DNA from: Morinoia aosen
Lineage: Eukaryota; Arthropoda; Malacostraca; Amphipoda; Talitridae
Assembly (NCBI GenBank): GCA_030386875.1
Contig: CM059567.1
Location: forward strand, 53,056,020-53,120,019
Direction of reading: 5' to 3'
DNA: 64,000 bases
Shown here piece after piece: positions 13,683-26,085 of the stretch. A program made the position numbers and the translations under genes. The notes under the pieces are model-generated. The model was not told the DNA's origin. It saw only the letters and a list, made by a program, of their open reading frames with translations, and did no database searches. Position 1 is the first letter of the stretch. Every line of letters starts with the position of its first letter.

Positions 13683-14046
13683 GCCATCATTATTGTCCGG
13701 TTCTAGGCCAGCATTTTGTTGTTCGCTTCTGGATTATCATTATTTTCCGGTTCTAGACCTGCATTATGGTTCGTGTTTGGGCCATCATTATTGTTCGGTT
13801 CTGGGCCATCATTATTTTTCGGTTCTGGACCATCGTTATTGTCCGGTTCAAGGCCAGCATTATGGTTCGGTTCTGGGCCATCATTATTGTTCGGTTCTGG
13901 GCCATCATTATTGTTGTTCGCTTCTGGATCATCATTATAATCCGGTTCTAGACCAGCACCATAGTTCGATTCTGGGTCATCATTGTTGTTCTGTTCTGGG
14001 CCATCGTTAGTGTCTAGTTCTAGGCCAGCGTTATTGTTCTGTTCTG
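13683..14046. repeat. 24-bp minisatellite, about 15 units, open on both strands
   Basis: The unit is CCATCATTATTGTTCGGTTC plus TGGG, with variants. Because 24 is a multiple of three and the unit lacks stops in several frames, long open frames run through it on both strands. The longest is minus-strand 13703-14125 (140 codons), an eight-residue repeat of the type NNNDGPEP after a short unique start. Its position inside the receptor intron and the multi-frame openness favour a non-coding minisatellite. A low-complexity secreted-type protein cannot be excluded. Confidence 0.9.
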
Positions 14047-17000
14047 CCCTGTAACGGGATGGTCTGAGGGTAGGGGTAGGGGGTAAACTAATTAAAAACT
14101 TTTGTTGATCTAAAAATAGATCCATTGATTGGGAGAATAATATCTGTTCTCATACTAGTATTAATCCTAAAAGTTTTTTCTGAATATATGAAAATAAATA
14201 ATAGTAATAATGTGTTACTAAATTACAGATTCATACCAAGACACTGTGTTTATTTTGAGTGAAATGAAAAGTAAAATAGAGTGATGAGAAAATCGGTACG
14301 TCGAGTATATACGATTTAAATGCCTCCTCTTCTTACATCCTAGCCTCCTTGCCCATTCATAAACCCTAATAAATAAGATGGAGCTTTGCTGAACGATTTC
14401 ACCTTTAAAAAAATAAAAATTTGTTCATTTCATCATTGGAAACACAGCTGCATATCATCAAACATATTGTTATTTCTGAGTTTCTTTTTCTACCGTTTCT
14501 CCACCAATAAAATCATTAAGATTTTGAATGCCTTTTCCCCATGAGCGTTAGCATCGAGTCTCTGCAGTTACACCGCCGTCTGGAAATGCATCGTCTTCGC
14601 CAGGGATAGCGCTGACATGTGCATTTTTGTTGAAACCAATCCCGGGCATCATTACCTGTTGACGGCTCGAAATTTCGAACGTATTTTGAACGTCACTTCA
14701 AGGACAAACTCGCGCAGTACAATTGCTCGGCGAGCAAGGAAGATTTAATGAGCGTGTGCCGGCCGATGTCCTGGGAGCTGAATGTAATTACGCTCAGCTA
14801 AGCGGAAATGCTCGCTCGATTTGATGAGGCGAGCAAAAGCCCACAGCCGAGGCAAATATGGAACGACGGAGCAATTTATTTCCTAATTTGACATGTCCAT
14901 CACGCTGGAGCGTGTTAGCGGCCGTGACATCAGCATCGTTTAGTGCACTGACACTAGAGTATTAAATATCAAAGTCTACGGATTTTTAAATCCACATTTT
15001 GATAACCTTGCTCCTGGAGTCCTGACACAAGCATGGCCTTCATATATATTATTTATCATAACCAATATATATATTAAAATCATTGCTTTTTGAAACATGC
15101 TTGTGTCAGGGCTTTTAAACAACTATTAATGTTCATGTTTCCTATCAATTCTATATTATCATTGTGCTAATAACAGTGAGGGGAATGACTGACATTTACG
15201 GATACATCCTTGGTGGGTGAAGCTTCATGTTCTTACTATTAATGTTTCCAAACCTGCAATTTGTAAGCCAGGTATTTTTCCTGTACAAGTGATAATTCAA
15301 TTCTCCAAAGGGGTTTTGACGTCTTTTGTGATGATGTTTTTCGCATTATTCACGCGCATTAACAGTCAGAGCTGTACACTAATTTGTTTTTGTTACCATA
15401 CAGGAAACTGAAGTCTTGAATTTGGGATTCAGAGAGAAGAGTCATGTTTTTTTACAATCTAGACTAAGGAATGCTAGCTCGGCTTAATAATTTTGCAATT
15501 CAAGTGAGAACATCTATTCCATTGAAGTGAAAGAGTGAATTTATACAATTATCATACATGAAAGTTCTTGTAAAGTACAGTGGGACTCATACCTCAGAAA
15601 AGAGGGAACATTTTAATATTCACTCCATTCTTTTGTTGGAAAAAACGGAAGGGTTATAAATTTTACGTTTTAAAACGTATGAAAACATTTTCCCTTCGTT
15701 ATCAGAATGTTCTGCTGGGGAATGTGTAAACAAAAATCCTTTTCTTGTCCGGAATTTTGCCAGTTGCTGCACAACCTGCAGAACACGCTCCCAATTTATA
15801 GCAGCAAGGTAGCAACTTGTTCTATGGAAAGTGGGCGGAATGATTGAAAGATGCTTAGCGTTGCGCTCTTCGAAATTTTTCTCACTGAAGTACTGCAACA
15901 TCGATCGCTATCTGTCTCATTCGAGTGTGTGAAGCATCTTCTTCAGGTACGAGTAAAATAGAACACATGTAACTGTTGATCATTTTACAACAATTTGCGT
16001 CATTTGGTGGCTTTTTGAGTGGGAAATTCATTAATTGATTTTGACGGTTTGCAATAAATGACAAATAAAATGATCAATGTTCGCATTTCAGGCTGCAAGG
16101 CTGTTTCACGGCAGTATTATTTCAGGAAACATCATTTCCACGAAGGAAAGTTAAGGGTCAGAAAATTAAATAGCTTTGTTGTTCATCAAATTTCAGAAAG
16201 GAGGGACAGTGTTTAGGGAAGAGGGACGGGTTCCCTCTCAAAAATCAGCGACGGCGCGCGATGCGCCATTCTTTGCAGCCCAAATTGTGTTATATTTTTC
16301 TCTCGTATTCGAGTGTCAGGTTCTCGGTCTACTGCCTCATTCAATATGTGCTGGCAGCAGTTCATGTTTCAGTTATTGGCGTCATGGACAATGGTGCTTT
16401 ATGAAGTCCTCTGGATATCTGAATATCACTGCCGACAGAATGATAGGACTGCCGCGGGTGCAATATTGAAGTCACTGCTGCCTGGACACGGCTGCGTTGT
16501 AGCAGAACACGATGTCTCATTTTTATTATTTTTCAAACGCTTTATTTGCTTGAGAAGTCATGCTAATATGTTCATGAATAACTCGATCATTTTTCCTGCT
16601 CCAATCCGAACAGAAGCAGCGAGGCAAACGGGATACGCTGGATTACCTACAATTCAGCAATTAATGAGCTCATACTTTGCTACTGTATATTTTCACATAT
16701 TTTGATGAGAAACATGAATTAATACTGGGTATTAATTTAAATTTATCAGAATTAGGACTTCATTATTGGCCTATACCAAAGCGAAAGAGTTATCTACTAA
16801 TTGCAACTTGGTGTAACATTTAAAAAATCAATTCAACACATATACATCACACATTATCAATACATTTTAGCTAAGGACGACACACCAGTAGGTTGTCCCG
16901 TGAACATCAATTTTATAAACTCATGATCATTATCTCCTAACTATGACCTGCAGCGAATGTCTGTTTGGTTTCATTGAGGCACTCACTGAAGTGTTGAGTT

Positions 17001-17569
17001 GCTCGCGATGTTCAAAGTTGTTTATTCTATTGTCATTAATGCCATGGAAACATTAATCAATTAATGAATCACAATGATGTATATTTATTGAAGTCTGGAG
17101 GTTATGAGCGAAAATTATGCAGAATTAAGCGATAAATTTATGATTTTTACAACCAATCAATTGCCTCCAATAAACTGATAACTTAATTTTACTGTACATC
17201 AGTGTAACTCGAACTCGTTTAGTTTTGAAGAGACTTTACTCAATTTATAATTTTGTTCACTTTTCTATCTGACGTGAATTGCCTATATCCAAAGACCGAC
17301 TCTCACTGGGTATTGCAACCGGCTCTTACTTCTGTCTTATTTGTTTTATGAACTGCCTCCCATTTCAACCCCTGAAAAGTAGCCAAATGTATGAAAATAG
17401 TGCACTTAGTGTATAAGTACTCACTGAACAATGTTACGAACAAGAGAAAAATATCCAGTAAAATATTGCAGCTTCTTTTATATGCATGCCCGTCACACGC
17501 AGGGAGCTGCAGCTAATAAATTGCAATCAATCAAATAAAGTTACTAGCATCCACAAAACAATAATGGAT
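14047..17569. other. Intron DNA with one inverted repeat, no gene recognised
   Basis: AT-rich intron. The only structure I can support is the inverted repeat at 15021-15110. Open frames of 60-130 codons (for example 16313-16705 plus) overlap each other and have no recognisable domain. Confidence 0.45.
15021..15110. repeat. Inverted repeat with AT-rich centre
   Basis: CCTGACACAAGCAT at 15021-15034 is repeated exactly in inverted orientation at 15097-15110, separated by about 62 AT-rich bases containing TATATATA runs. It may be a small foldback element. No clear target duplication is seen. Confidence 0.7.
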
Positions 17570-17825
17570 GGCAAATAATCAAAGTGTCCTAACCCACAAA
17601 TCAGAGGTCAAAACTGTCAGAGTGGATTAAGTGATAATTTCACCTCATAGCGGCGTAGACGTTTTTCAGGCTGAGTGGCCTAGCACGTTAGTTGCGATGG
17701 GTTAAACCGAAGTTCAATATTCAACTTGAATTTAAAGTCAAAAGTGATAAGCAAATTTGTAAATATCAAACATTAACTGGGCCTGTTAAATACCACTAAT
17801 TTAGAAAGGTTGTTAGAATTTTTCA

Positions 17826-17849
17826 AAACGACCCATCGATGGGTCGTTT
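17826..17849. repeat. Perfect 24-bp palindrome, copy 1
   Basis: Half-site AAACGACCCATC is followed directly by its exact complement, then TCGCAG. It is related to the palindrome 44 bp downstream. A dimeric binding site or cruciform is possible. Confidence 0.95.
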
Positions 17850-17869
17850 CGCAGCAGGAAAAACCTAAG

Positions 17870-17891
17870 CACGACCCACCGGTGGGTCGTG
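17870..17891. repeat. Perfect 22-bp palindrome, copy 2
   Basis: Half-site CACGACCCACC is followed directly by its exact complement and then TCGCAG. The half-site shares ACGACCCA with the first copy. The central bases differ in both arms (ATCGAT versus ACCGGT), so symmetry has been kept despite sequence change. Confidence 0.95.
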
Positions 17892-18190
17892 TCGCAGTCA
17901 ACGTGCTAGTTCCTAGTTCAGTTCCTAGTCAGTAACTTGGCTAGAAAAAGCCAGTTTGGCAACCCTGCGATGAAAACTCCGCCTCTAACTTGAGCGTCCC
18001 AAAATTCTGTGTTTTGTGGGTTAGGACACTCTGCATATTTGCCCTTCAATTACAATCGCTCTGTAATTGCTGCAATCAAATCGAGTTATAAGTATCTACA
18101 GAGCAATTATAATTGCGGTAATTCCATTTGATTGCTTGCGATAACTCAGATAATTATCTTTAGTAACATCGCTTTACGTGCCGCTTACTG

Positions 18191-18479
18191 ATTCGACACT
18201 AGTAACGCAGATATATTGTGCAGGTATGAAGTGTTAGATATCCCTACCCACGCAGCTACAAAAGAAAAACTCTCTCTACAATGACGTGGTTCACCCACTG
18301 GAGTCAATGCGCAGTCCGTCTCTGTACCATTGACGAGGTTCGACACCAATAACGCAGCTACATATATTGTACTGGTATTAGGAGTTAGATATCTCTACCA
18401 CTCAGTAACAAAAGAAAAACTCTCTCCACAGAAACGTGGTGCACCCACTGGAGTCAATGCGCAGTCCGTCTCTGTACCA
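18191..18479. repeat. 150-bp tandem duplication copying the donor end of an exon
   Basis: The copies at about 18191-18329 and 18338-18479 align throughout. The second contains the last 31 coding bases of the Ig exon at 18449-18601 plus its splice donor. The first repeats those 31 bases without a change and also the donor A|GTGGGT, while intronic parts differ at several positions and by a 3-bp indel. The extra copy is a truncated exon end within the intron. Confidence 0.9.
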
Positions 18480-18601
18480 GGTGACAGAGGGAGCAGGCCG
18501 CGCGTCCACCACCCGACACTCCAGCGACAGCGACGAGCCTTGGATGAGCTCCACCACGGCGTCGTCCCGCCACCCCACGATGCTGATGCCGCTCGGGGGC
18601 A
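18449..18601 (-). CDS. Nephrin-type receptor, exon coding first half of Ig domain 2
   Basis: This 153-nt exon starts after CTCTTGTTGAAG and begins with TG, which with the G of the preceding exon makes Val in the VPP linker that opens Ig domain 2. The reading continues ISIVGWRDDAVVELIQG, then the first cysteine in LSLECRVV and the tryptophan in PAPSVTWYRDG. That order matches nephrin/Sns domain 2 (Cys, ARPAP-type turn, Trp-Tyr). I place the donor at A|GTGGGT because it is the only GT that restores phase 1 with the next exon. A phase-2 GT three bases downstream would break the frame. The last 31 nt of this exon and its donor are copied 150 bp further on in the intron. Confidence 0.87.
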
Positions 18602-18639
18602 CTTCAACAAGAGAACAGTGTTTTTCATTTAAGGCACTG

Positions 18640-18905
18640 GAGATTAATTTAGTCAAGAGACTGTTTCTTGTGTAAAAAAACGGAATTTGTCAGAGTAAAG
18701 TCCTTAGTGATTTATTTGGCCAAGAGACTGTTTTGTCATTGTAAAGTCACTGGTGATGTATTTAGTCATATGAGACTGGGTATTCATCATAGTAAACTTC
18801 CTAGTAAATTATTTAGTCAAGAGACTGTTTCTTGTACCACTGACCGGTATTTGTCATTGCAAAGTCATTAGTGATTTTTGTTAGTCACGAAACTATTTCT
18901 TCTGA
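18640..18905. repeat. Degenerate tandem repeat, about 66-bp unit
   Basis: Four to five diverged units share TTTAGTCAAGAGACTGTTTC and GTCATTGTAAAGTC blocks. They start about 40 bases upstream (minus sense) of the exon at 18449-18601. Confidence 0.75.
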
Positions 18906-19112
18906 ATAAGTCCGTTATTTTAATAGCAGTTCAGTCATTGGGAACTAAGAAATACTGCTTTTATTATTTTTATAGAACCGGCAGTTCTCACAGTTGAAAG
19001 ATCGATCGGTCTCGTTGTTAAGAAACTGGTATTTTAAGGTAACAACACTCCAAGCCTAGCTGACTTGTAGGTATTTCATGCAGGGCTGTTCATAGTTGAT
19101 GAACTAAGCTTC

Positions 19113-19240
19113 GACCTAACCCAGTCTAACTTTTTTGCCGAAGTATGCATATTTTTCGTCGCCCACGCAATTTAATTACTTTGGCGGCAAAAAACATGCA
19201 TGCGAGCGGCGAAAAAGTTAGACTAGGAAGAGTTAAACGG
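19113..19240. mobile_element. Foldback element, copy 1, about 125 bp
   Basis: The element is nearly a complete palindrome. One arm reads CCTAACCCAGTCTAAC, TTTTTTGCCG, a TGCAT block and TTTTTCGTCGCC; the other arm is its complement with GGCGGCAAAAAACATGCATG and GGCGAAAAAGTTAGACT. A related copy is at 57325-57440. It is probably a MITE or other non-autonomous DNA transposon. There is no coding capacity. Confidence 0.75.
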
Positions 19241-22200
19241 ACAAAACGTGCTTCACTGTTCGGGAAAACTGTGTGTGAGTGATCAGGTTAGGATGTTTAA
19301 GTGTACCAATTAATCTATCGTTGCGTGAAAATTAAATGGTAGTTCATTCTAATTTTAAAATATGGCAAAAAGCAAAAAGTACATAAAAGTACATGTTCAT
19401 CTTCAAATCCAAGATGAAATTTAATAAAACCTTTTATGGGTATTTACATGCGGTATTACCCTTTCAATTTGGTTAAGCGCTGATTATTAATTAATTCATT
19501 CTGTAATTTTTTTTTAGCATGAAAGAAACTAGTGAAAACTATATACAACTACACGCTTATGCGAGGTCGAAGGTTCATTTGTAATATCAAGTGCTTAGCA
19601 ATGATATTTCATTTGAAAGCAATGGCACTACATAATTTGTTGCAAGCATATGTACGTACCGTAGACATTGTTGAAATCTTGGGGGTCAGAAGAAAAAATA
19701 TACCTGAGGAATTTTTCGCTGAAAATAACAGTGCCAAAGACAAAATGAGCCAAAAATGAATGCGCATTGAATGCGCTTATCAAAAAAATCCTACGCTATT
19801 AGTCCCTCCATTATCTATAACGCTAGGTAGAGACCCAGTTAGTATTTACATAGAAGTAACAATGACTTGTGTATTCGTAATTTCACGCTCAAATACTCAC
19901 TGGAGGTTTTCATATCTATTGCTACCTACGTAGATGATTTATTCATAGAAGTGGGCTATTTCCTCTCGTGTGTCACGCCATCACATCTTACCATCACAAT
20001 ACTTGTTTACCTCAAGAGGTGGCTGATAGAATCTTTCTCATCTCTTTCGTATTATTCCTACTGTGAAGTACGGAATTGAATTTGCTCGATTTTCGTAAGT
20101 TAATGTCATGAACGAGTAGTTTTCTCAGCGTAATTGGCACGAATCGTTGAATAGATATGATAACGTTGTTTACAAGACCTGTCTGAGAAATAGAGCTCAT
20201 TCAATGGCACAAACATGTTCTACAATTGTGGCCAAAAACGCCAGGTCAAGACATAACAACGCGTACGTACTTAAAGCTCATGAAGAGCGCACTTAGCATC
20301 AAAATCTTTTACAGACCATAACGCACTTGAGCTGGCCATAATCGCGTGACCTCTCCATAAATGATCGTCAGTCTTGTTCATGGTAGAAAAAAGAATTGAA
20401 GTCGGTACCTGACATCCTTGCCCCGCGCTCCTACCCGGCCTCTCCTCCCCTCTGTTTTCATCTCTGAAAGAGCTGGGGTAAATTTGACTCAAATGACTGA
20501 GGATTCCTATGTGTCAAATCTAGAAGTTGCGGGAGCCTCGTCCGATATAAAGATGTTAGAAATACTCACGAAACAACAATTTCCTACAAACACATATATC
20601 CTGAATATAAATTTAGTTTAATATTTCATTATTCATGAATATTTCTTAAAGATTCGAGCTTCCACAAGTGTGGAGTCAACACCAGTTGCAGCCCAGCATC
20701 GGCATATATTATTAATAACCGTCATAACTGCATGCAAGCCATCCTTTCAAATTCATTTCCAAAACCTGCAACCCTTGGCGGGAATTAAGCATCCAGATAA
20801 ACTAATGGTAGCTGTTTTTAATAGAGAACAATTATTAATTTGGTTACTTCAATAACATAGCACATTAGCATCGCGACAGTAGAACACAAACTAGAACACA
20901 GCAACTGTTATAATTTATTTGAATTACATTGAATAAAAAAAAATCGTTGTTCTGCAATACTCATTTCGTAGAACAAACAAGCCTATTCAGATCAGTCAAA
21001 AAAGAGATTAGCCAATTATTCACTAAATACAAACTCTGTAAAAAATCACACAGAGTATCAACCGATATTGAATTAAATTGAACTATTGCCGAGCCCTAAT
21101 GCCTAGCGCCTTCCATGCAGTGCCGTGAACAAGTTTTCATTTCTGGTAATTTTCGAGCGGTTCCAGCGCTGCAATATTCCGTCCATTTGAGAACGTCTTT
21201 CTCAGCGTGATTATAATTAGCGTAGCGCCGAGCCTGAGCTCCTGCTCAGTTAATTAGAGGCTAGCGCTCCCCAGACTACGGATTTAGCGGTCATGTTTTT
21301 TGCGTTCTCTTCATTACAGAGTTCTGATCGCAAAGCTCGTGTGGTGTGCTACTGGTCCCTCACCAAGTTTGTTTTTATAACGCGTGTGCAAACAGCGGCC
21401 AACCAAAATAACCAAGACTGCAACACGGGATGAATTGAGCAGCTAAGCTGAACGTGTGTTTTTGGAAAAATTTGCTATTTTTCTAATGACCTACATTGAT
21501 TTTCTGTTTATTTAGACACTGTGAACGGTGTACTTTCCATTTATTGGCGTTTAGATGGAAGTGAAACACATTCAAAATGATATGTATGATTGTTAGCTTT
21601 GTCTTGTAGCAAAAAATATTAAACAGTTAAAAATAAAAGGCGTTGCAATATCGACATGTTTTGTGTAAGCTTTTGAACTTGGTCTTCTTTCCATACAGCA
21701 CGTCATTTTTAGGTTTTTATTACATTACTGAAGCTATATAATATCTGTGGAGTTACTTGTACATTCATCTCCATGAGAGCTTTTCGTTCTTGGAATAAGC
21801 ATCAAAACGCTGTGCAGCTGTTTGTTAGTAGAGCTAGTAGAGCTGAACCTATGATAAACCATAATTAACTCTCATTAACGTCCATCTAATCCTTGCTGTT
21901 TCAAACCTCAGTTCATTAAATACTGTTCATTTTAGTGAAATGTTTCTGAAATTCTTTACTTCCTCTTTGCTCTAATTTAATCCAAGGTTCTCAAACATAT
22001 AAGCTCGACTTGACGCACGAGCGACGTGTATTACTTGCTTCTCCTAATCCAGTGGCTGAAATATTAATCAATTTTTAACAACAGAAAATTTTCGTTCATG
22101 TTAAGGAAACAACATTTTTTGAATTCTGGGCTAGACTGCATTGCACTAGTTCATTGTTCTGTAAAGTCAGAACTAAATCCATCTAGACATGTTGAAGCCT

Positions 22201-22428
22201 ATTAAAACAAACTGAAACATTTTTTCAGGACGGAATACTAATTATTTTCATTTTTTCACCAACCAGAAAAGCAGTTTTGGGATCATGAACTAGCATCATC
22301 ATTAACATAGATCAAACGTCACATGATTTATGATTAAAATTTAAACGCATTATTGTTTCTTTTTCACGTTCGATCTAATAGTTTTCTATTTATTTTATCG
22401 ATTGTATTCAGAAATAAAGTTTGCCTAC
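19241..22428. other. Intron DNA, nothing recognised
   Basis: Remainder of the 3.8-kb intron between Ig domain 1 and Ig domain 2. It is AT-rich, with short overlapping open frames only. I see no exon, RNA gene or repeat array that I can support. Confidence 0.45.
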
Positions 22429-22608
22429 CAAGCACAGTGACGGTGGCGGAAGCCCAAATGGGCGTAGCAACGGCCGTAGGTCCCACTTGGCACTGGTACT
22501 CGCCGTCGTCCTGCAGCGTGACGCCGGTGATGACCAAGTAGTGCTCCCCGATGCTGGAGTCTCCAGTGTACCTGTAGCGCGGGTAGCCCGGCACTCCTCG
22601 CTCGAACC
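22429..22608 (-). CDS. Nephrin-type receptor, exon coding second half of Ig domain 1
   Basis: This 180-nt exon (59 whole codons plus split ends, phase 1 at both) starts after the acceptor TTCTCTAG and ends at donor G|GTAGGC. It reads FERGVPGYPRYRYTGD, then the closing Ig motif LQDDGEYQCQVG with the second disulfide cysteine, and ends in the strand G motif SATVTVL. PGYPRY followed by a Gly-Asp turn is characteristic of nephrin-family domain 1. Joined to the previous exon it completes one I-set-like Ig domain of about 100 residues without a frame break, which supports both splice sites. The intron just upstream begins with about 113-bp tandem repeats 20 bases from the exon. Confidence 0.9.
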
Positions 22609-22627
22609 CTAGAGAAATTATTGAGAT

Positions 22628-22860
22628 TCTAAACGTAAGTATCGTACGCGACCATGGGATTGGCTGTAAACGGAACTTAAGGGAGAAAATTTCATAATTT
22701 GAGTCAAAGATGACGTTAGCAACCGAGTAAATGTTTAAGTTCTAAACGCAAATATTTCACGTGACCATGTAAATGGTGTAAACAGAACTAAAGGGCGAAA
22801 ATTTCATTATTTGAGCTGAAGATAATGCTAATAACCCCTTAAAATGTTGAAGTTTTTAAA
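22628..22860. repeat. About 113-bp tandem repeat next to an exon
   Basis: Two units begin at TCTAAACG (22628 and 22741) and share GACCATG, GTAAAC, GAACT, AAGGG and GAAAATTTCAT blocks. A third, more diverged unit seems to follow near 22854. The array begins 20 bases from the 22429-22608 exon. Confidence 0.8.
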
Positions 22861-25800
22861 AGAAAATGAAAATATTTGGATTTTGAGAGGAAATTGACGT
22901 CAGTGACCCCCTGGAAGATTGAAAACTTTGGAAAGAGCTGAAATCGATAAAAATTAGAGAGACGATAAACGGTGGTGACGAAGTAGAAAAGTCTAAAAGT
23001 TTGTCTGTCGCATTGAACGGTGATAACACGTCCGGGGCATTTCATGTGAGCAAGAATGTGTTTGTTAGACTGGATAGTCAGACTAAATATCCTTTTTCAT
23101 TTTTTTATGCGTCAAATCTTAAAATTTTAAAGATGACGTTTCTGAGCAAAACTCTTGACTCAAACATGCACAAATTACTTTTTCGAAAACTCACGTACAA
23201 CTTTCACGTCACCAGCTTTCATGTAATTTCAGTCCCGTGAAATTTTATTTGATCTTAGATGAAATGATGTACGAAAAAACCTGTAAAATTCAATATTAAA
23301 CGACTTTTACCAAGCAGGGATAGATTAACTCAATCGACTGCATACTTACAACTTAGTTTTCAACCTTTGAGGTATCTTGTAGTGCATAAAAATTCCCAAA
23401 TTGAAATTTCGCTGTGTGCCATTAAAATTGCTTTCAAGTTACAGTCGAGACGTGTAATTGTGCAGCTTTCTGGTTCGTTTGAAGATGTTGCCTTAGGTTA
23501 GTTCCATCGTCAATTATGAACCCATGAATTTTATAAATTTCATGGTGCCCGTTGCTTGTTCATGGATACCAATAGACCAAAAAACTTCTCCCCGTTTAAA
23601 AATTTGAGGTTGTCTCAAAATGATGATCTATATCATTGTGTATTGTGTGACCCGATGTATAAGTAAGCGATTCGTGAGTATTGCTGTAAGGAATGATATT
23701 GAATCAAGTTTCCCATTTCAATGCTCAGGAATAGAGAACCTTTCTAGTGTACGAAAACGTGATGGAAGACTTTTCCTCTGGTTATATAGGAATATAATTT
23801 CGCTACAAGTTGTGCCACAAAAATTATGAAACTAATAAAAAAAGGAAATCTGTGAAATGATATTTCTCAAAAATGGACGAATATTTTGAAATTTATGTAT
23901 TTAAAACCACCTTTTACATGCAGACAGCTTTTACTCACTGCGCACAAACATAGCCTACTGGTTAAGAAACTAGTGTTTAGTGATTAGGAAATTAATGCTT
24001 TCTATTAAAAGAAAGATGAAAAATATTTTTATTAATGCTTTCTATTAAAATGCATATGAATTATTTTATTAATCACCAGATATTTTCATATTTAGTTCGC
24101 ATTAACCGTATGATTCGGAGCGCTTGATGATTTAAGTATATTTATTTCTTTATCTTGCTCCTCCAAAATTGAAATATAAAAAAGGATACTCATACCGATA
24201 ATAACGCTACGGTTGATAGATTAAAATGACAATGAACAGGTATATCGAATAGGAGGATTCAGGACAGCTATATCGATTATGTCGTGAACGATGTGACTCA
24301 CCTTTAACCTAATACTTATCCCAAACATTCATATATGCACAGCTGAGGTTGTGTTGCTCTGTATTTCTGCCTTTATTGAAACACATTGGCTCCGTGTTAT
24401 TGAGCTGCATCAAATTTTATTTTTTGGTTCCGGTTCAAGTGAACTCATAAAGTCTGTGCTTCACTTGTTTCACAACTTCGTACAAGTGATTGGACACTGC
24501 ATGAGCACAAGTCTCAAAACACTGCGTTCTCGGAAGCGAGGCCGGGATTGCGTAGCGCTGGTTTTTCAACGGAGGTGAATTATAACTCCTCTTGAATAGC
24601 TGCATATCGCCCGGAAATAAGTAGCTCAGAAGTTGAGCTCCCTATAAAGTTGCGGGCCTGAACCCTCCACGGAGAAACTCTCGCATGGAAATGCTATTGG
24701 CACGGCGTTGCATATAGGTCGCTATTGCAGAGGAAATAGCGAGCAGTTCACCAGGCGACTGTAGTGGGGCCCTAAAAATATACGACTCTCTCAGTGAAGC
24801 TTAATGTGCAGTGTTTTAGTTTTATTGCCGTATCTTATCGTACGGGGCACATACCACAACAACAACGCCTCGCTGTTCTTGTCTATTTTTGAAGAGACCG
24901 TCTTAGCTGAAGCGCACACATTGTCACGGAGCTAGCGCTGCTCAAGCTGCTGCGCCATGTGCCTATGGGGCGCCAAATCAGCCTTGTTTATGCTAGAGGT
25001 CGTCCAGAGGAACAATTTAATAAAGGTTTGAGAATAACACGCGGCTCTGTAAGCTCCGGGAGACAGAAAAGGGAGACCGTTTTCCCAAGGTTGTCTTGAA
25101 TAAGAGCTTCTTGAGCGTTGGCACAATGGAGTTGTTTGTTGTGTCGTTGAAATTGGGCATGTTTGCCTAACCTAATAAGGGAAACAACACAAAACATCCT
25201 TAAGTGAACGAGCTACCTCGAATGCGCTGCATGCTTTTCAAAACCAAGCATGTGCTCCTTTTGCTTTCAGCGAGACCGTGTTTCATGAGTGATGGAGGTT
25301 TGCCTGCACTTAACTGTTCTGAAAAATGTTTGAAGAATAAACAAACTCTACCAAAAAAACTGAAAAACCCTCAATTCATCTTATAAAATTTACACCATGT
25401 GTTATTTTGCTCGAAATCGCTACTTTACAACGAATTTTCAAAATGTGAATCTTAAATTTAAAGAACTGTTATGTGGAGCAGCACTTATGTATATCCTCAT
25501 TCAATCAAATGAAAAAAATAAAAAAATCACTATGATTCAACGAAAGTGACAAAAATAAAATGAAATCGGGAATCTTCTGAGCAGAGTCCCCTAATTACAT
25601 AGTCTCGCGGAAGCAGGTCCTTTCGTTTGAAGCTGCCGTGAAAGGGAGGTATTTACGCGTCACTAGATCTTATTAATGAGCTGCAAGATTTGTTGATAAG
25701 ACTCCGTTACGCTTATTACTCAAAAATCAGCATTGATTGACACTTAATGTGAACTTTTTATAATTTTAACCAAATCAAATTCGTGATTCATGAGTATATA

Positions 25801-25955
25801 TCATCAGCATCCTTTATTTTAAAGAGATGCATATAAAACAGAGATGCTTCCGGTTTAGTTCTCATCTCCGAGGTAATCTCTCACCACGCGAATGGAACGA
25901 TGCATTTGGGTGCTTACTGAACGGCAGAAGGTGGTGTTAAGAAATTATTGAGCGC
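22861..25955. other. Intron DNA with one 40-bp duplication, no gene recognised
   Basis: AT-rich intron. ATTAATGCTTTCTATTAAAA occurs at 23991 and again at 24031. A somewhat GC-richer patch lies at 24480-24800. Open frames are short and unassigned. Confidence 0.45.
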
Positions 25956-26085
25956 TAGACAAGTACTGTAGATGTTTACTGTGTTCCTAGACAAGTACTG
26001 TAGATGTTTACTGTGTTCCTAGACAAGTACTGTATATGTTTACTGTGTTCCTAGACACGTACTGTAGATGTTTACTGTGTTCAAA
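25956..26085. repeat. 32-bp tandem repeat, four copies
   Basis: The unit CTAGACAAGTACTGTAGATG plus TTTACTGTGTTC is repeated almost without change. Confidence 0.92.

Larger units (their letters stand above)
17570..18043. mobile_element. Non-autonomous inverted-repeat element, 474 bp
   Basis: The ends form a 31-bp terminal inverted repeat with 28 matches, including an exact 18-bp core AGTGTCCTAACCCACAAA at 17583-17600 mirrored at 18013-18030. Inside are two perfect palindromes (17826-17849 and 17870-17891) and a tRNA-like pair of Pol III boxes (17676-17687 and 17712-17722). There is no transposase. No clear target-site duplication is visible, so the superfamily is unassigned. It sits in the intron between the third and fourth exons. 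Confidence 0.75.
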
